From Bacteroides fragilis (lineage in GTDB: Bacteria > Bacillota > Clostridia > Lachnospirales > Lachnospiraceae): a DNA stretch of 64,000 nucleotides. Numbering within the stretch: the first letter of the stretch is position 1; every line of letters starts with the position of its first letter. This document shows, piece by piece, positions 51,807 to 60,783 of this stretch. The notes below the pieces were generated by a model. The model ran no database searches, had not been told where the DNA came from, and saw only the letters and a program-made list of their open reading frames with translations. The position numbers and the translations under genes were made by a program. The stretch covers positions 43,742 through 107,741 of the forward strand of contig JAMPFK010000007.1 in assembly GCA_023664485.1 (NCBI GenBank). The letters are read 5' to 3'.

Positions 51807-51835
51807 TTTTATTAGTAAAAATATTACTATATAAT
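51807..51835 (+). promoter_or_regulatory. TRAP operon promoter with a perfect dyad between -35 and -10
   Basis: TTTTAT (51807-51812) and TATAAT (51830-51835) are exactly 17 bp apart, and the spacer TAGTAAAAATATTACTA (51813-51829) is a perfect inverted repeat (TAGTAA/TTACTA). This is the place where a dimeric regulator would block RNA polymerase. Confidence 0.6.
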
Positions 51836-51871
51836 CTAATTATATCAACATACCATAAGGGAGGTAAGAAA

Positions 51872-52978
51872 ATGAAGAAAAAGTTATTGGCAACATTGTT
51901 ATGCACAGTCATGGTCATTACGGCGGGCTGTGGATTGCAGACACCGGATGCGCCGGCGGATAACGCTTCTGCATCGGACACGTCCACAACGGCGGACGCG
52001 GCGGATACTTCCGCGGCAGATACATCCGCGGACACGGCTCCGGCAGTGGAACCCGCGGCGGACGCGATTACATTGACCTATGCGGAGGTTAACCCGCTCG
52101 ATACGATTGTCGGCCAGACAGCGACCAAATTCAAAGAGACAGTAGAAGAGATGTCCGGCGGCTCCATCATCATCGACATCCAGGCAAGCGGCGTGCTCGG
52201 TTCCGAGAACGACGTTCTGGATACGATGTTAGGCGGCGGCGGCACGATCGATATGTCCCGTATTTCCGCATTTGCGCTGACAAGCTACGGCGGTGAGAAG
52301 TCCATGCTGCTTTCGCTTCCTTACACATTCGTAAGCAGGGATCATTTCTGGAACTTCGCGACATCCGATCTGGCGAACGAATTTCTGCTTGAGCCCCATG
52401 AGAACGGCAGCGGCGTAAGAGGCCTGTTCTACGGCGAAGAAGGTTTCCGTCATTTCTTTACGGTAAAGGAAATCAGCGGGATGGAAGATCTGGCAGGCAT
52501 GAAGCTGCGTGTGTCCAATGACCCTGTTATGAACGGTCTGGTAGAAGGTCTTGGCGCAAGCCCGACAGTCGTTTCTTTCGGTGAATTATATTCCGCACTG
52601 CAGACGGGCGTTGTTGACGGCGCAGAACAGCCTATTGCGAATTATAAATCCAACGCGTTCCCGGAAGTCGCTCCGAACCTGATTCTGGACGGCCATACGC
52701 TTGGCGCGATTCAGGTAATCATCACGGACGAAGCGTGGGATTCTCTGACGGAAGAGCAGCAGAACATTCTGGTTGAGGCCGGCAAGGTAGCTTCTCAGTA
52801 CAACCGCGAGATTTCCGAAAGCGCTGAGAACGAAGTATTGGAGCAGCTTAAGGCTGACGGCGTAAACGTTGTTGAAGTAACGGATATCAAGCCCTGGCAG
52901 GATGCCTGCAAGACTGTTATCGACGACAATATCAAGGGACAGGAAGATCTGTATCAGCAGATCGTAGATATGCAATAG
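51872..52978 (+). CDS. dctP: TRAP transporter substrate-binding lipoprotein DctP
   Basis: Extracytoplasmic binding protein of a tripartite ATP-independent transporter. The 368-residue precursor has a lipoprotein signal with Cys20 (VITAGCG), an Ala/Asp/Thr/Ser-rich linker to about residue 65, and a DctP domain including the conserved substrate arginine in AGMKLRVSNDP. The ligand is probably an organic or sugar acid, but which one is not visible. GGGAGG precedes the ATG. It heads dctP-dctQ-dctM. Confidence 0.94.
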   Translation: MKKKLLATLLCTVMVITAGCGLQTPDAPADNASASDTSTTADAADTSAADTSADTAPAVEPAADAITLTYAEVNPLDTIVGQTATKFKETVEEMSGGSIIIDIQASGVLGSENDVLDTMLGGGGTIDMSRISAFALTSYGGEKSMLLSLPYTFVSRDHFWNFATSDLANEFLLEPHENGSGVRGLFYGEEGFRHFFTVKEISGMEDLAGMKLRVSNDPVMNGLVEGLGASPTVVSFGELYSALQTGVVDGAEQPIANYKSNAFPEVAPNLILDGHTLGAIQVIITDEAWDSLTEEQQNILVEAGKVASQYNREISESAENEVLEQLKADGVNVVEVTDIKPWQDACKTVIDDNIKGQEDLYQQIVDMQ

Positions 52979-52988
52979 GAGCGTGAGA

Positions 52989-53100
52989 AGAAGTTCTAAA
53001 GACGTCCCGCCATTGGACGGGACGTCAGGAACTTCTGCGGTTCTGCAGAGCAGAACCTTTCTCGCGCGGAAGAGTGCCTTGAAAGGGCAGGCATTCTTCC
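52989..53100. repeat. Multi-hairpin spacer element between dctP and dctQ (copy 2)
   Basis: Three foldbacks in a row: a long stem containing GACGTCCCG/CGGGACGTC (52989-53036), GGTTCTGC/GCAGAACC (53039-53057) and GGAAGAGTGCCT/AGGCATTCTTCC (53068-53100). The layout and linker resemble the spacer after frr. Such hairpins after a binding-protein gene often protect its mRNA and lower expression of the downstream membrane genes. Confidence 0.7.
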
Positions 53101-53193
53101 ATGCGTTTTGGGTGTTTTGCAAAAAATGAATAGGGCTGCTGCATTTGCGGCGTACGCGGTGCGGCGGTCCTATTGGATTATGAGGAGGTTACA

Positions 53194-53721
53194 ATGCCTG
53201 GGATTTTTGAGAAGATAGATAAAATCAAACCGGTATATGATGCGGCGGACAAAGCGGTGCTTTTTATCTGTAAAGTGCTTCTGGTCGTCGATATCCTGAT
53301 CACAACGATGAGCGTTATCGGCCGTTATGTTCCGTTCGTTCCCGACCCGGCCTGGAGCGAAGAGGTCGTTCTTACCTGTATGTCTTACATGGCGGTGCTG
53401 TCTGCGGCGCTTGCGATCCGGAGGGGCGCGCATATCAGAATGACCGCTTTCGACAGATATTTACCGAAGGGACTGTTAAAATTTCTGGATATTCTGGCGG
53501 ATGTCTGCGTTCTGGTGCTCGCGTTCGTCATGCTGGTCGTTGGCTGGCAGTATGCGCAGCAGATCGGTTCGAGGGGGACTTATGTAAGTATGCCCTCTGT
53601 TTCGCGTTTCTGGATGTATTTCCCGATACCCCTGGCGGGTCTTGCGATGATCATTTTCGAGATAGAAGCGCTCTATAACCATATTAAGGGAATTTTTGTA
53701 AAGGAGGAGGAAAAAGCATGA
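53194..53721 (+). CDS. dctQ: TRAP transporter small permease DctQ
   Basis: A 175-residue membrane protein with four segments and the DctQ-type sequence VVDILITTMSVIGRYV ... WSEEVVLTCMSYMAVLSAALAIRRGAHIRM. ATG 53194 is preceded by GAGGAGG; an in-frame TTG at 53173 would include that site. Its stop overlaps the dctM start, so the two permease subunits are coupled. Confidence 0.94.
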   Translation: MPGIFEKIDKIKPVYDAADKAVLFICKVLLVVDILITTMSVIGRYVPFVPDPAWSEEVVLTCMSYMAVLSAALAIRRGAHIRMTAFDRYLPKGLLKFLDILADVCVLVLAFVMLVVGWQYAQQIGSRGTYVSMPSVSRFWMYFPIPLAGLAMIIFEIEALYNHIKGIFVKEEEKA

Positions 53722-55010
53722 GTCAGGAAGGAATGGCGATTTTAATTTTACTTGCCAGTTTTATTATAATGATCTTTCTCCGGTTTCCGATTGCATATGC
53801 GGTGGCGTTGTCTTCAATGTTCTGTCTGTTATCGCAGGGGCTGCCGCTTACGACGATTTGTCAGCAGATGGTAAAAGGTATCAGTTCGTTCAGTCTGATG
53901 GCGGTGCCGTTCTTTATTACGATGGGCTGTCTGATGGGCACCGGCGGTATTTCGGAAAAGCTGATCGCGCTGGCCAATGCCTGCGTAGGCTGGATGACCG
54001 GCGGCATGGCGATGGTGAACATCGTTGCATCCTATTTCTTCGGCGGTATTTCCGGTTCCGCTTCCGCTGATACGGCTTCTCTGGGCAGTATTCTGATCCC
54101 GATGATGGTAGACCAGGGATATGACGACGATTTTTCAACGGCGGTTACGATTACCTCTTCCTGTGAAGGCCTTCTCGTTCCGCCCAGCCACAATATGGTC
54201 ATTTATGCGATGTCTGCGGGCGGCATTTCCGTAGGAAGCCTGTTCCTTGCAGGATATGTTCCGGGAGCGCTCCTTGCGATTTCCCTGATGATCGGTTCCT
54301 ATATTATTTCCAAGAGAAGAAAATATCCCAAGGGAGAAAAATTCAGCTTAAAGAATCTTGGAAAACAGTTTCTCGTTTCTTTCTGGGCGCTGGCGGCGGT
54401 CATCATCGTTGTTGTCGGCGTCGTAGGCGGCTGGTTCACGGCGACAGAGTCCGCGGCGGTCGCGGTCATTTACAGCCTTCTTGTCAGCGTTTATATTTAT
54501 AAGGGGTTAGACTGGAAGGGCGTCTGGAGAGTGCTCGGCCAGTGCGTGGATACATTATCCATCGTCCTGATCCTGATATCGACTTCCAGTATCTTCGGTT
54601 ATTGCCTGACAACGCTGCATGTGCCGGATCTGGCGGCAAAGGCGATTATCGGAATGACGAACAATCCGGTCATTCTGGCATTGTTACTGAATTTAATTAT
54701 GCTCGTGTTAGGGTGTATTATGGATATGGCGCCGATCATCCTGATCGCAACGCCGATCCTGCTTCCGATTGCGACTTCGATCGGCATCGACCCGGTACAG
54801 TTTGGTATTATGATGATATTAAACTGCGGTATCGGCCTTCTGACGCCGCCGGTAGGCGCGGTATTGTTCATCGGCTCCGCGGTCGGCAAGGTAAAGATGG
54901 AAAAAGTCGTCAAAGCGACGCTTCCTTTCTATGCGTGCATGGTAGTCGTATTGCTGCTGCTTACCTTTATACCGGAAATCAGTCTGTTCGTGCCGGGTTT
55001 ATTTAAGTAA
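53718..55010 (+). CDS. dctM: TRAP transporter large permease DctM
   Basis: The 430-residue transport subunit with about twelve membrane segments. Family motifs include ISSFSLMAVPFFITMGCLMGTGGISEKLIALA, GGISGSASADTASLG and CGIGLLTPPVGAVLF. It uses the sodium gradient to move the solute delivered by DctP. It overlaps dctQ by 4 bp. Confidence 0.96.
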   Translation: MSQEGMAILILLASFIIMIFLRFPIAYAVALSSMFCLLSQGLPLTTICQQMVKGISSFSLMAVPFFITMGCLMGTGGISEKLIALANACVGWMTGGMAMVNIVASYFFGGISGSASADTASLGSILIPMMVDQGYDDDFSTAVTITSSCEGLLVPPSHNMVIYAMSAGGISVGSLFLAGYVPGALLAISLMIGSYIISKRRKYPKGEKFSLKNLGKQFLVSFWALAAVIIVVVGVVGGWFTATESAAVAVIYSLLVSVYIYKGLDWKGVWRVLGQCVDTLSIVLILISTSSIFGYCLTTLHVPDLAAKAIIGMTNNPVILALLLNLIMLVLGCIMDMAPIILIATPILLPIATSIGIDPVQFGIMMILNCGIGLLTPPVGAVLFIGSAVGKVKMEKVVKATLPFYACMVVVLLLLTFIPEISLFVPGLFK

Positions 55011-55100
55011 GGAAATGTCAAAAAATAATGTTTGACATTTCCTGAAAAGTGCTTCGCAATTTACCGGAACCGGAAATAACTCTGAAAGAGTTATTTCCAG
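55010..55100. repeat. Multi-hairpin spacer element after dctM (copy 3, inverted)
   Basis: GGAAATGTCAAA/TTTGACATTTCC (55011-55042) and GGAAATAACTCT/AGAGTTATTTCC (55072-55098) are perfect 12-bp stems. The linker, read on the minus strand, contains TTGCGAAGCACTTTTCA, close to the linker of copy 1. The first stem probably also serves as the end of the TRAP operon. Confidence 0.65.
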
Positions 55101-55137
55101 ACGGTCCCCAAGACAGGAAGAAGGGAATTTACGTCAT

Positions 55138-55614
55138 ATGAAATATCAGTTTAAGAACGAAGTGACGGCGATGGATTTCTGGAGGCTCGTTATGCGCCGT
55201 ACCTACCGCTCCACGGCGGGCGTATGCAATATCGTCTTTACGGCGGCGATGTTCGTACTGGTTTATCGTTTCTGGAATACGGCGGCGGACGTGTATAAGG
55301 GACTGATGTTAGCCGGATGTTTCCTTTTTCCGGTTATCCAGCCGATCGTCATTTACGGAAAGTCGCGGAAGCAGGCGGCGGCCCTGCCAAAGGGAATGGA
55401 GCTTGGCTTTGACGAAGGGGGACTGCATGTAAAGACGCCGGAGGCCTCTTCGGATATTCCCTGGAGCAGCATCAAAAATGTCGTACGGGAATTTCATATG
55501 ATCGTTATCTTTTCGGACAATGTTCACGGATATTTATTGACAGACAAAATGCTCGGAGCGCAGAAAGAGGAATTTTATGAGTATGTCATATCCAGAGCAG
55601 ACGTAAAAAAATAA
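55138..55614 (+). CDS. YcxB-like membrane protein
   Basis: A 158-residue protein with two adjacent membrane segments (about 30-48 and 58-75) and a C-terminal soluble domain of the YcxB type (LGFDEGGLHVKTPEASSDIPWSSIKNVVRE). Function unknown. It lies between the TRAP permeases and their regulators. A stem-loop (CAGGCGCAG/CTGCGCCTG, 55619-55661) follows. Confidence 0.8.
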   Translation: MKYQFKNEVTAMDFWRLVMRRTYRSTAGVCNIVFTAAMFVLVYRFWNTAADVYKGLMLAGCFLFPVIQPIVIYGKSRKQAAALPKGMELGFDEGGLHVKTPEASSDIPWSSIKNVVREFHMIVIFSDNVHGYLLTDKMLGAQKEEFYEYVISRADVKK

Positions 55615-55618
55615 GAAC

Positions 55619-55661
55619 AGGCGCAGAGCTGTAGAGAAAGAACTTTATGGCGCTGCGCCTG
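55619..55661 (+). terminator. Stem-loop after the YcxB-like gene
   Basis: CAGGCGCAG (55619-55627) and CTGCGCCTG (55653-55661) form a perfect 9-bp stem; the downstream T-run is poor, so termination may be partial. Confidence 0.5.
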
Positions 55662-55687
55662 AACTTAATCTATGCGGCGGAGAATAT

Positions 55688-57184
55688 ATGGGGATGGGGT
55701 TGAAGAACAGGGTAAGGCAGTTTTGGCAGTCGCTGGCGATCAAAAATAAGCTGCTCGTTTTTACGGGACTGGTGTTTCTGATGATTTTTCTTTCTGTCTT
55801 TTTTAATATCTGGGTGGCGAGGTTTTCCCTGATCGATTTCCGGGAAATTCTGGAAGAAAATGCCAGGAGCGAGGAGGCGGTCAACGCGCTGGCGTCGGAG
55901 AGCAAGTTTTTTGAACAATATATGCGGGGATATACGGACGTTTCGGAAGAAGAACTGACAAAGGCAATCAGGAGGACGGAAGAAGCGGTGAATGCGCTTT
56001 CTTTCGATTACCGCCTGCTTGGTGACGAGCGGTATGCGCAGACATGGTCGATTTATAACAGTTATGGCGTATACAGGGAAGCGAGAGATGAGATTCTGGA
56101 GCTGAAAAGGCGCGGTGCGGAAAATATCGGCTTATTGTATGACGTATATGAGATGCAGGAATATTTGCAGCAGTATGCGGGGAATCTGCTGATCGAAACG
56201 CTGGACGCCGGTAATATTCTTTATCAGAAAAGAATTCCCAGTATCATGCGGGTTCCGTTCATTATTATTGCAGCGGGGCTTTTTCTGTTCGGCGTTATGC
56301 TGAAATTGGTGGAAATCCTGAACCGGGATATCGTGCTGCCGGTCTTACAGCTTGTGGAAGCGTCCAAAAAAATCGCCGCCAACGATTTTCAGACGGAAGA
56401 TGTCAAAGTAGAGAACAAGGATGAGATCGGGGAACTGGCGGCGGCTTTTAATAAAATGAAATATGCGACGCAGGAATATATTCTGATGCTGGAAGAAAAA
56501 AGGGAAACGCTGGCTCTGCTTCATCAGGAGGAAATGGGGAGGCTGGAAATGGAGAAGCAGCTGGAAGCGATGCAGCTGGATCTCCTGAAAAGCCAGATCA
56601 ACCCGCATTTTCTTTTTAACACGCTGAATGTCATCGGCGGTATGGCGAATCTGGAATCGGCGGAAACGACGGAAAAAATGATCATGGCCCTCAGTTCCCT
56701 GTTCCGTTACAATCTCAAGACCTCGGAGAGGGAAGTCATACTGGACTGGGAGCTTATGGTGGTCCGGGATTATATTTATCTGCAGCAGATGCGTTTCGGA
56801 AGCCGTGTCGAATGCTCGGTAGACTGCCTGGCCGACCGGATGCGGGCCGTCGTTCCGGCATTTACGTTCCAGCCGCTCGTGGAAAATGCGGTCATCCACG
56901 GGCTTTCGCCCAAAGAGGAAGGAGGCCGGGTGCTGATACGCGTCTGGCGGGATACGGAAAGGCTGTATATTACGGTTACGGATACGGGCGTCGGCATGAC
57001 GGAAGAGGAGCTGGCGGCGCTGAAAGAGCGGCTGAATGATAAACGCGACGGACGGCGCGGCATCGGGATCGGGAATATTTACAGACGGATCTATGCGATG
57101 TATCAGAATGGACAGATGGATATCTACAGCAGAAAAAATGTGGGCACCATTGTACAGATCATCATTCCCTATCTTGAAATCTAG
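55688..57184 (+). CDS. YesM/LytS-type sensor histidine kinase
   Basis: A 498-residue sensor with two membrane segments (about 20-42 and 188-208) enclosing an extracytoplasmic region of about 145 residues, a HAMP domain (about 210-262), the His_kinase motif KSQINPHFLFNTLN (His near residue 307) and an HATPase domain (FQPLVENAVIHG; DTGVGM; GIGIGNIYRR). It is followed by its AraC-type response regulator and a second TRAP binding protein, so it probably senses the TRAP substrate. Confidence 0.93.
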   Translation: MGMGLKNRVRQFWQSLAIKNKLLVFTGLVFLMIFLSVFFNIWVARFSLIDFREILEENARSEEAVNALASESKFFEQYMRGYTDVSEEELTKAIRRTEEAVNALSFDYRLLGDERYAQTWSIYNSYGVYREARDEILELKRRGAENIGLLYDVYEMQEYLQQYAGNLLIETLDAGNILYQKRIPSIMRVPFIIIAAGLFLFGVMLKLVEILNRDIVLPVLQLVEASKKIAANDFQTEDVKVENKDEIGELAAAFNKMKYATQEYILMLEEKRETLALLHQEEMGRLEMEKQLEAMQLDLLKSQINPHFLFNTLNVIGGMANLESAETTEKMIMALSSLFRYNLKTSEREVILDWELMVVRDYIYLQQMRFGSRVECSVDCLADRMRAVVPAFTFQPLVENAVIHGLSPKEEGGRVLIRVWRDTERLYITVTDTGVGMTEEELAALKERLNDKRDGRRGIGIGNIYRRIYAMYQNGQMDIYSRKNVGTIVQIIIPYLEI

Positions 57185-57229
57185 GATGGGATGAAGGTAT
57201 GGATAACGGAGAGAAGTTATGGAGGAGCT

Positions 57230-58039
57230 ATGTATCGGATACTGGTTGCTGATGACGAACCGATCGAAAGAAGGGTAATGTCGAAAAAAATACGGGAATT
57301 TTTCCCGGAACAGACGGAAGTTTTCCTGGCGGAGAACGGGAGGGAGGCGATTGAAATCTTTGAGCGCGAAGGCTGCGATATCGTCATCATCGATATCGAA
57401 ATGCCGGGCATGAACGGATTGGATGCGGCGGAGCGCATCCGCGGTATGGACCGGGACTGCAGCATTATTTTTTTAACGGCGTTCGATGAATTTAATTATG
57501 CAAAGAAGGCAATTTCCGTGAAGGCCCTGGAATATCTGTTAAAGCCGGGAAATGACGAGGAGATAACGGTCGTGCTGGAGGAAGCTTTCCGGATCGCAGA
57601 TGAAAGAAAGAAGAAGCAAATGCAGAAAAGGACAGCGGAAGAGGAAAAGAGCGAACGGGAGATTTTCGACGGAACACATTCCGAAGAAATCAGAATGAAT
57701 GTGGTAGCGGAAGAAATCCGCAGCTATATCGCGGATCATTATAAAGAAGATTTGTCCTTACAGGATGTGGCTGGGGCGATGCGGTATTCGGACGCCTATT
57801 TCTGTAAGATCTTCAAAAAGTATTTTAACAGGAGCTTTATCGTGTATCTGAATGAACTGCGGATCGAAAAGGCGAAACCAATGCTGGAGGATGCGGTACG
57901 CAATATCAAGGATATCAGTTCGGAGGTCGGATACAGGGACTCCAATTATTTCGCAAAGGTATTCAAACGGCTGACCGGGATGACTCCCAGCGATTACCGG
58001 GGAATCGCGCTGCAGAAAAAGCGGAAGCAGTCTGTCTGA
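57230..58039 (+). CDS. AraC-type response regulator
   Basis: A 269-residue regulator with an N-terminal receiver (phospho-acceptor Asp55 in IIDIEMPGMNG; acidic DDE at 8-10; Lys in LLKPG) and a C-terminal AraC helix-turn-helix domain (about 165-265; LSLQDVAGAMRYSDAYFCKIFKKYFNRSFIVYLNELRIEKA). ATG 57230 is preceded by GGAGGAGCT; an in-frame ATG at 57191 adds 13 residues through that site. It is the natural partner of the preceding kinase and a candidate activator of the TRAP operon. Confidence 0.94.
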   Translation: MYRILVADDEPIERRVMSKKIREFFPEQTEVFLAENGREAIEIFEREGCDIVIIDIEMPGMNGLDAAERIRGMDRDCSIIFLTAFDEFNYAKKAISVKALEYLLKPGNDEEITVVLEEAFRIADERKKKQMQKRTAEEEKSEREIFDGTHSEEIRMNVVAEEIRSYIADHYKEDLSLQDVAGAMRYSDAYFCKIFKKYFNRSFIVYLNELRIEKAKPMLEDAVRNIKDISSEVGYRDSNYFAKVFKRLTGMTPSDYRGIALQKKRKQSV

Positions 58040-58065
58040 GGAGCATAAGAGAGGCGTGAGCGTAT

Positions 58066-59130
58066 ATGGAGCGTAAGGGACGGAGGAAAAACAGAACGGG
58101 CATCGCGGCGGCGCTTCTGGCAGTACTGGCTGCAGCCGCGGTCTTTTGCCTGCCGGTAAGGCGTCATGAAGAAAAGATTCCGGAATATGTGTTCACTTAT
58201 GCCGAGAATCAGGCGGAGGGTTATCCGACGACGCTGGGGGCAGAGAAGTTTGCCGAAATGGTGGAAGAAAGAACGGGCGGCAGGATCCGTATTCTCGTTT
58301 ATGCGGAGGGGATAAAAGGGGCGGAAAACGATATCATACGGCAGATGAAGTTCGGCGGTATCGACTTTGCCAGAGTCTCCCTGTCCCAGTTAGCGGAGTA
58401 CATTCCGAAAATGAACGTGCTGCAGCTGCCCTATCTGTATACGGACTCGGCGCATATGTGGCGGGTGCTGGACGGGGAGATCGGCGTCAGTTTTCTGTCT
58501 TATGCGGATGAATACGGGCTGGTGGGCCTGTCCTGGTACGATGCCGGTGCGAGAAATTTTTATACGTCCAACAGGCCGATAACCTGTCTGGAGGATATGG
58601 AAGGAATGCGTATCCGGGTGCAGGAATCGGATATGATGGCGGATATGGTGGAAGCGCTGGGTGCGAGCGCCGTAAAGATTGGTTATGCGGAGGTCTATTC
58701 GGGCATCGAACGGGGTATCGTGGACGGGGCGGAAAACAACTGGCCTTCCTATGAATCGATGAATCACGACGAAGTGGCGAAGTATTTTACGGTCGATGAG
58801 CATACCCGCGTCCCCGAAATGCAGATCTGTTCCGGGAAGACGTGGGAAAAGCTGTCGGAAGAAGACCGGGCGGTTATTCTGGCGTGCGCGCAGGAGTCCG
58901 CACTGTATGAGAGGAAGCTCTGGCAGGAACGGGAAGACGCGTCGAGGCAGACCGCTATCCTGCGGGGAGCGGAGGTAATCGAGCTGTCCGCGGAAGAAAA
59001 GAAACGATTCCAGACGGCGGTGCAGGGCGTTTATGAGAAATACTGCGGCGATGATATGGATATCATCGATCAGATCATGGAAGAAGGCGGGGCTCAAAAG
59101 GAAAGCCCGCAGATTGGGAAAGGATTATAG
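58066..59130 (+). CDS. Second TRAP-type DctP binding protein, in the regulatory operon
   Basis: A 354-residue DctP-family protein with an N-terminal membrane or signal segment (about 11-30) that lacks a lipobox cysteine in the usual place. It keeps the conserved arginine (GMRIRVQESD) and the GIVDGAENNWPSYES region. It is 26 bp after the response-regulator gene and has no permease genes of its own, so it may present ligand to the sensor kinase, as proposed for DctB-type proteins in Bacillus. Direct transport use with the upstream DctQM is an alternative. Confidence 0.88.
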   Translation: MERKGRRKNRTGIAAALLAVLAAAAVFCLPVRRHEEKIPEYVFTYAENQAEGYPTTLGAEKFAEMVEERTGGRIRILVYAEGIKGAENDIIRQMKFGGIDFARVSLSQLAEYIPKMNVLQLPYLYTDSAHMWRVLDGEIGVSFLSYADEYGLVGLSWYDAGARNFYTSNRPITCLEDMEGMRIRVQESDMMADMVEALGASAVKIGYAEVYSGIERGIVDGAENNWPSYESMNHDEVAKYFTVDEHTRVPEMQICSGKTWEKLSEEDRAVILACAQESALYERKLWQEREDASRQTAILRGAEVIELSAEEKKRFQTAVQGVYEKYCGDDMDIIDQIMEEGGAQKESPQIGKGL

Positions 59131-59138
59131 TTATCGAT

Positions 59139-60326
59139 ATGAAAACAGATATTTTTGGAAACCGGGAAAAAAACAGACAATTTTATTTGAATTATGCGGT
59201 ATTTATCATTAACGGCATGCTGGCGCTGTCGATCGGATCGCTGCTTCCCTTTATCAGGGACGCGAACGGGCTGGCCTATGCGTTCTGCGGCATGATCGTG
59301 AGCCTGCATTCCGTCGGGAATCTGCTTTCAAGCTTTGCGGCGGGAGCGCTGCCGGTATTTATCGGGAGAAAGAAGAGCATTCTGCTGTTTAATTCGTTTT
59401 TTGCGATTTCCTACCTGTTGATTTTATTCGGGGGAAGCCCGGTAACGATCGCGCTGGCTTTCTTTATGACGGGGCTTGCCAGAGGCGCGACCAGCAACTT
59501 CTGCAATTCCTCGATCAACAATCTGGCGCCGGGTAAGGCATGGATCATCAACGGACTGCACGCGATGTTTTCCATAGGAGCCTTTTTGTTCCCGATCCTG
59601 CTGACCGTATTGACGATGAACGACAGCGGCAGATGGATCTATGCCTGCTATTTCATGCTGGCGATGGGCGTTTTGAGTTTCAGCCTGTATGCGATGATGC
59701 CGGCGGAGGATAAGGGAAAGCGGACGGCGGAGAAAAAAGAGAAAAATTTCGGGTTTTTCAGGGAACCGCTGTTTTATATGAGCATTGCGGTGCTGTTCTT
59801 CTATCTCTGCGCGGAACAGGGCGTTATCGGCTGGATGATCACCTATTTTAAGGATACGGGGCTTTTGAATCCGACGCTTTCCCAGATTACGGCGAGCGTG
59901 CTGTGGATCATGATCCTGCTCGGCCGGCTTACGGCGGCATGGCTTTCCACAAAAATAAAGAAGGAAAAGATCCTGCCCGTTATGGGCGTCGGACTGCTCG
60001 TCTTTTTCTTTATCCTCATCGTCAGCAAGAGCACGGGGCCCATCCTTTGTGGCATCATGGGTTTTGGCTACAGCATGGCGGGCATTTATCCGACCACGGT
60101 ATCCTTTACGGGAATCCTGATTCAGCGTTATAAAATGGCATGGAGCTTTATCCTGACCTCTGCGAGCCTCGGCTCTATCCTGATGCCGACGATTATCGGA
60201 AGAATCGCCGAGCGGGCGGGCATTTTCTATGGAATGAGCTCAATCGCGGTGGTGCTCGTGGTGGATATGGTTGCAATTCTTGTATTGGTAAGGTATACTG
60301 CAAAAAACGGAAAGGTGGAGAATTAA
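59139..60326 (+). CDS. Major facilitator superfamily transporter
   Basis: A 395-residue protein with about twelve membrane segments and an MFS fold (LSIGSLLPFIRDANGLAYAFCGMIVSLHSVGNLL; loop with FIGRKKS). It resembles FucP/fosmidomycin-type carriers in its general pattern, but the substrate is not visible. It starts 8 bp after the DctP-like gene and is directly followed by a cupin gene, so it probably belongs to the same operon and may move a related compound. Confidence 0.85.
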   Translation: MKTDIFGNREKNRQFYLNYAVFIINGMLALSIGSLLPFIRDANGLAYAFCGMIVSLHSVGNLLSSFAAGALPVFIGRKKSILLFNSFFAISYLLILFGGSPVTIALAFFMTGLARGATSNFCNSSINNLAPGKAWIINGLHAMFSIGAFLFPILLTVLTMNDSGRWIYACYFMLAMGVLSFSLYAMMPAEDKGKRTAEKKEKNFGFFREPLFYMSIAVLFFYLCAEQGVIGWMITYFKDTGLLNPTLSQITASVLWIMILLGRLTAAWLSTKIKKEKILPVMGVGLLVFFFILIVSKSTGPILCGIMGFGYSMAGIYPTTVSFTGILIQRYKMAWSFILTSASLGSILMPTIIGRIAERAGIFYGMSSIAVVLVVDMVAILVLVRYTAKNGKVEN

Positions 60327-60668
60327 ATGAAAACAGAAAAGAACAGCATATGGAACTTTAACGAAAACATCGACTTTGAGGTATGCGGAGAAGGCGTAAA
60401 AAGGAAAATCCTAAGCTATACCGACGAGGTAATGTGCGTGGAGAATCATTTTGAAAAAGGGGCGGTGGGCGCTATGCACCATCATCCGCACACGCAGATC
60501 ACCTATGTTGCATCGGGGAAATTTGAATTTACGATCGGGGACGTGAAAAAGGTAGTGAGCGCCGGAGACAGCCTTTTGAAAAAGGACGGTATCGAGCATG
60601 GATGCGTTTGTCTCGAAGCGGGAATCCTGGTCGATATTTTCTCGCCGATGCGGGAGGAATTTGTGTAA
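60327..60668 (+). CDS. Cupin domain protein
   Basis: A 113-residue single-domain cupin. The two metal-binding motifs are MHHHPHTQITYVASGKFEF and the later KDGIEHG with Gly-Asp before it. It begins at the base after the MFS stop, with AGGTGGAG upstream. Cupins of this size may be sugar-acid or pectin-related isomerase-like proteins (KdgF type), which would fit uptake of uronate-like substrates by the nearby TRAP system; this is a hypothesis. Confidence 0.85.
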   Translation: MKTEKNSIWNFNENIDFEVCGEGVKRKILSYTDEVMCVENHFEKGAVGAMHHHPHTQITYVASGKFEFTIGDVKKVVSAGDSLLKKDGIEHGCVCLEAGILVDIFSPMREEFV

Positions 60669-60783
60669 TATCGTCGTGAAACAGGGGCGGATGGATTCCC
60701 GATCATTCTGCGGCCGATGCGTGAGGGAAAAACGCGGAGCCGATGGAACGCATCCGGCCTGAAATGAAGAGGGGGAGAGAAAA

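Noticed and set aside
60669..60783. Sigma-28 promoter before the 60.8-kb gene
   Set aside because: CCGATG-like sequences occur, but none has both a good -10 and a -35 at the right distance.
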